Source of the DNA: Pseudomonas alcaliphila JAB1
Lineage (GTDB): Bacteria > Pseudomonadota > Gammaproteobacteria > Pseudomonadales > Pseudomonadaceae
DNA: 64,000 nt
Assembly (NCBI RefSeq): GCF_001941865.1
Contig: NZ_CP016162.1
Coordinates: 868,001 to 932,000 of the forward strand
Direction: 5' to 3'
The position numbers were made by a program, and so were the translations under genes. The notes beneath the pieces are model-generated. The model had not been told where the DNA came from. It worked only from the letters and a program-made list of their open reading frames with translations, and ran no database searches. Positions 63,980-64,000 of the stretch are shown here, piece after piece; position 1 is the stretch's first letter; every line of letters starts with the position of its first letter.

Positions 63980-64000
63980 TCAGTTGCCCGGGTAGTCACT
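63980..64000 (-). CDS. Possible 3' end of a gene running off the window
   Basis: Read on the minus strand from the window end, the frame gives SDYPGN followed by TGA at 63982-63980. Only six codons are visible, so this may be chance; there is no homology evidence. The stretch 63927-63979 is otherwise the upstream region of the metallopeptidase gene. Confidence 0.2.
   Translation of the reverse strand, partial: SDYPGN

Overview
The window is GC-rich bacterial DNA whose gene content and order point to a Pseudomonas, by inference the P. mendocina/oleovorans/alcaligenes side of the genus. The evidence is a near-textbook AmiE aliphatic amidase, a piuB/speC/piuA/piuC iron locus as in P. aeruginosa, a Cra-controlled fruBKA operon, and many GTAGGAGC-type REP elements with a RAYT transposase. 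No rRNA, tRNA or CRISPR array was seen. Nearly all genes look intact.

Layout. 0.2-3.1 kb: TatD hydrolase and AsmA. 3.2-9.9 kb: fructose PTS (Cra regulator, perfect operator, fruB, fruK, fruA). 10-12.3 kb: an EF-hand membrane protein of unknown role; then a CobB-type sirtuin. 13.4-27.1 kb: an amide/urea-type nitrogen locus. A response regulator and a hybrid histidine kinase fused to an NCS1 permease are divergent from a five-gene urea/formamide-type ABC transporter, followed by formamidase fmdA, fmdB, amidase amiE and amiB. A TACGTCAT-N4-CGTAT motif lies about 80 bp upstream of both the binding-protein gene and fmdA, and is the best candidate operator. 27.2-29.4 kb: RAYT transposase between REP pairs, then prfC. 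29.5-40.9 kb: iron uptake (piuB, piuA, piuC, a CirA-like receptor) with Fur-box-like sites, interleaved with speC and a flavin hydroxy-acid dehydrogenase. 41-44.8 kb: orphan pxpA, DUF2218 protein, NAD(P)H-binding protein with divergent LysR regulator, RIO kinase.

45-56.7 kb: copper resistance (cueR, copA, copZ, a small secreted protein) split by a type VI secretion cassette (VgrG, DUF4123 adaptor, large effector-like protein, two Sel1-repeat putative immunity proteins). The Sel1 part is visibly AT-rich. Two perfect CueR boxes with 19-bp promoter spacers sit before copA and copZ. 56.8-61.8 kb: TetR regulator and a two-gene RND efflux pump lacking an outer-membrane factor. 61.9-64 kb: Bcr/CflA-type efflux protein preceded by a perfect palindrome, a YpfJ-like zinc metallopeptidase, and possibly the tail of one more gene.

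The likeliest under-described systems are (a) the permease-fused sensor kinase and LuxR-type regulator with their putative operator in an amide regulon that combines fmd, urt-like and ami parts, and (b) the VgrG-linked effector and Sel1-pair cassette lodged between cueR and copA.
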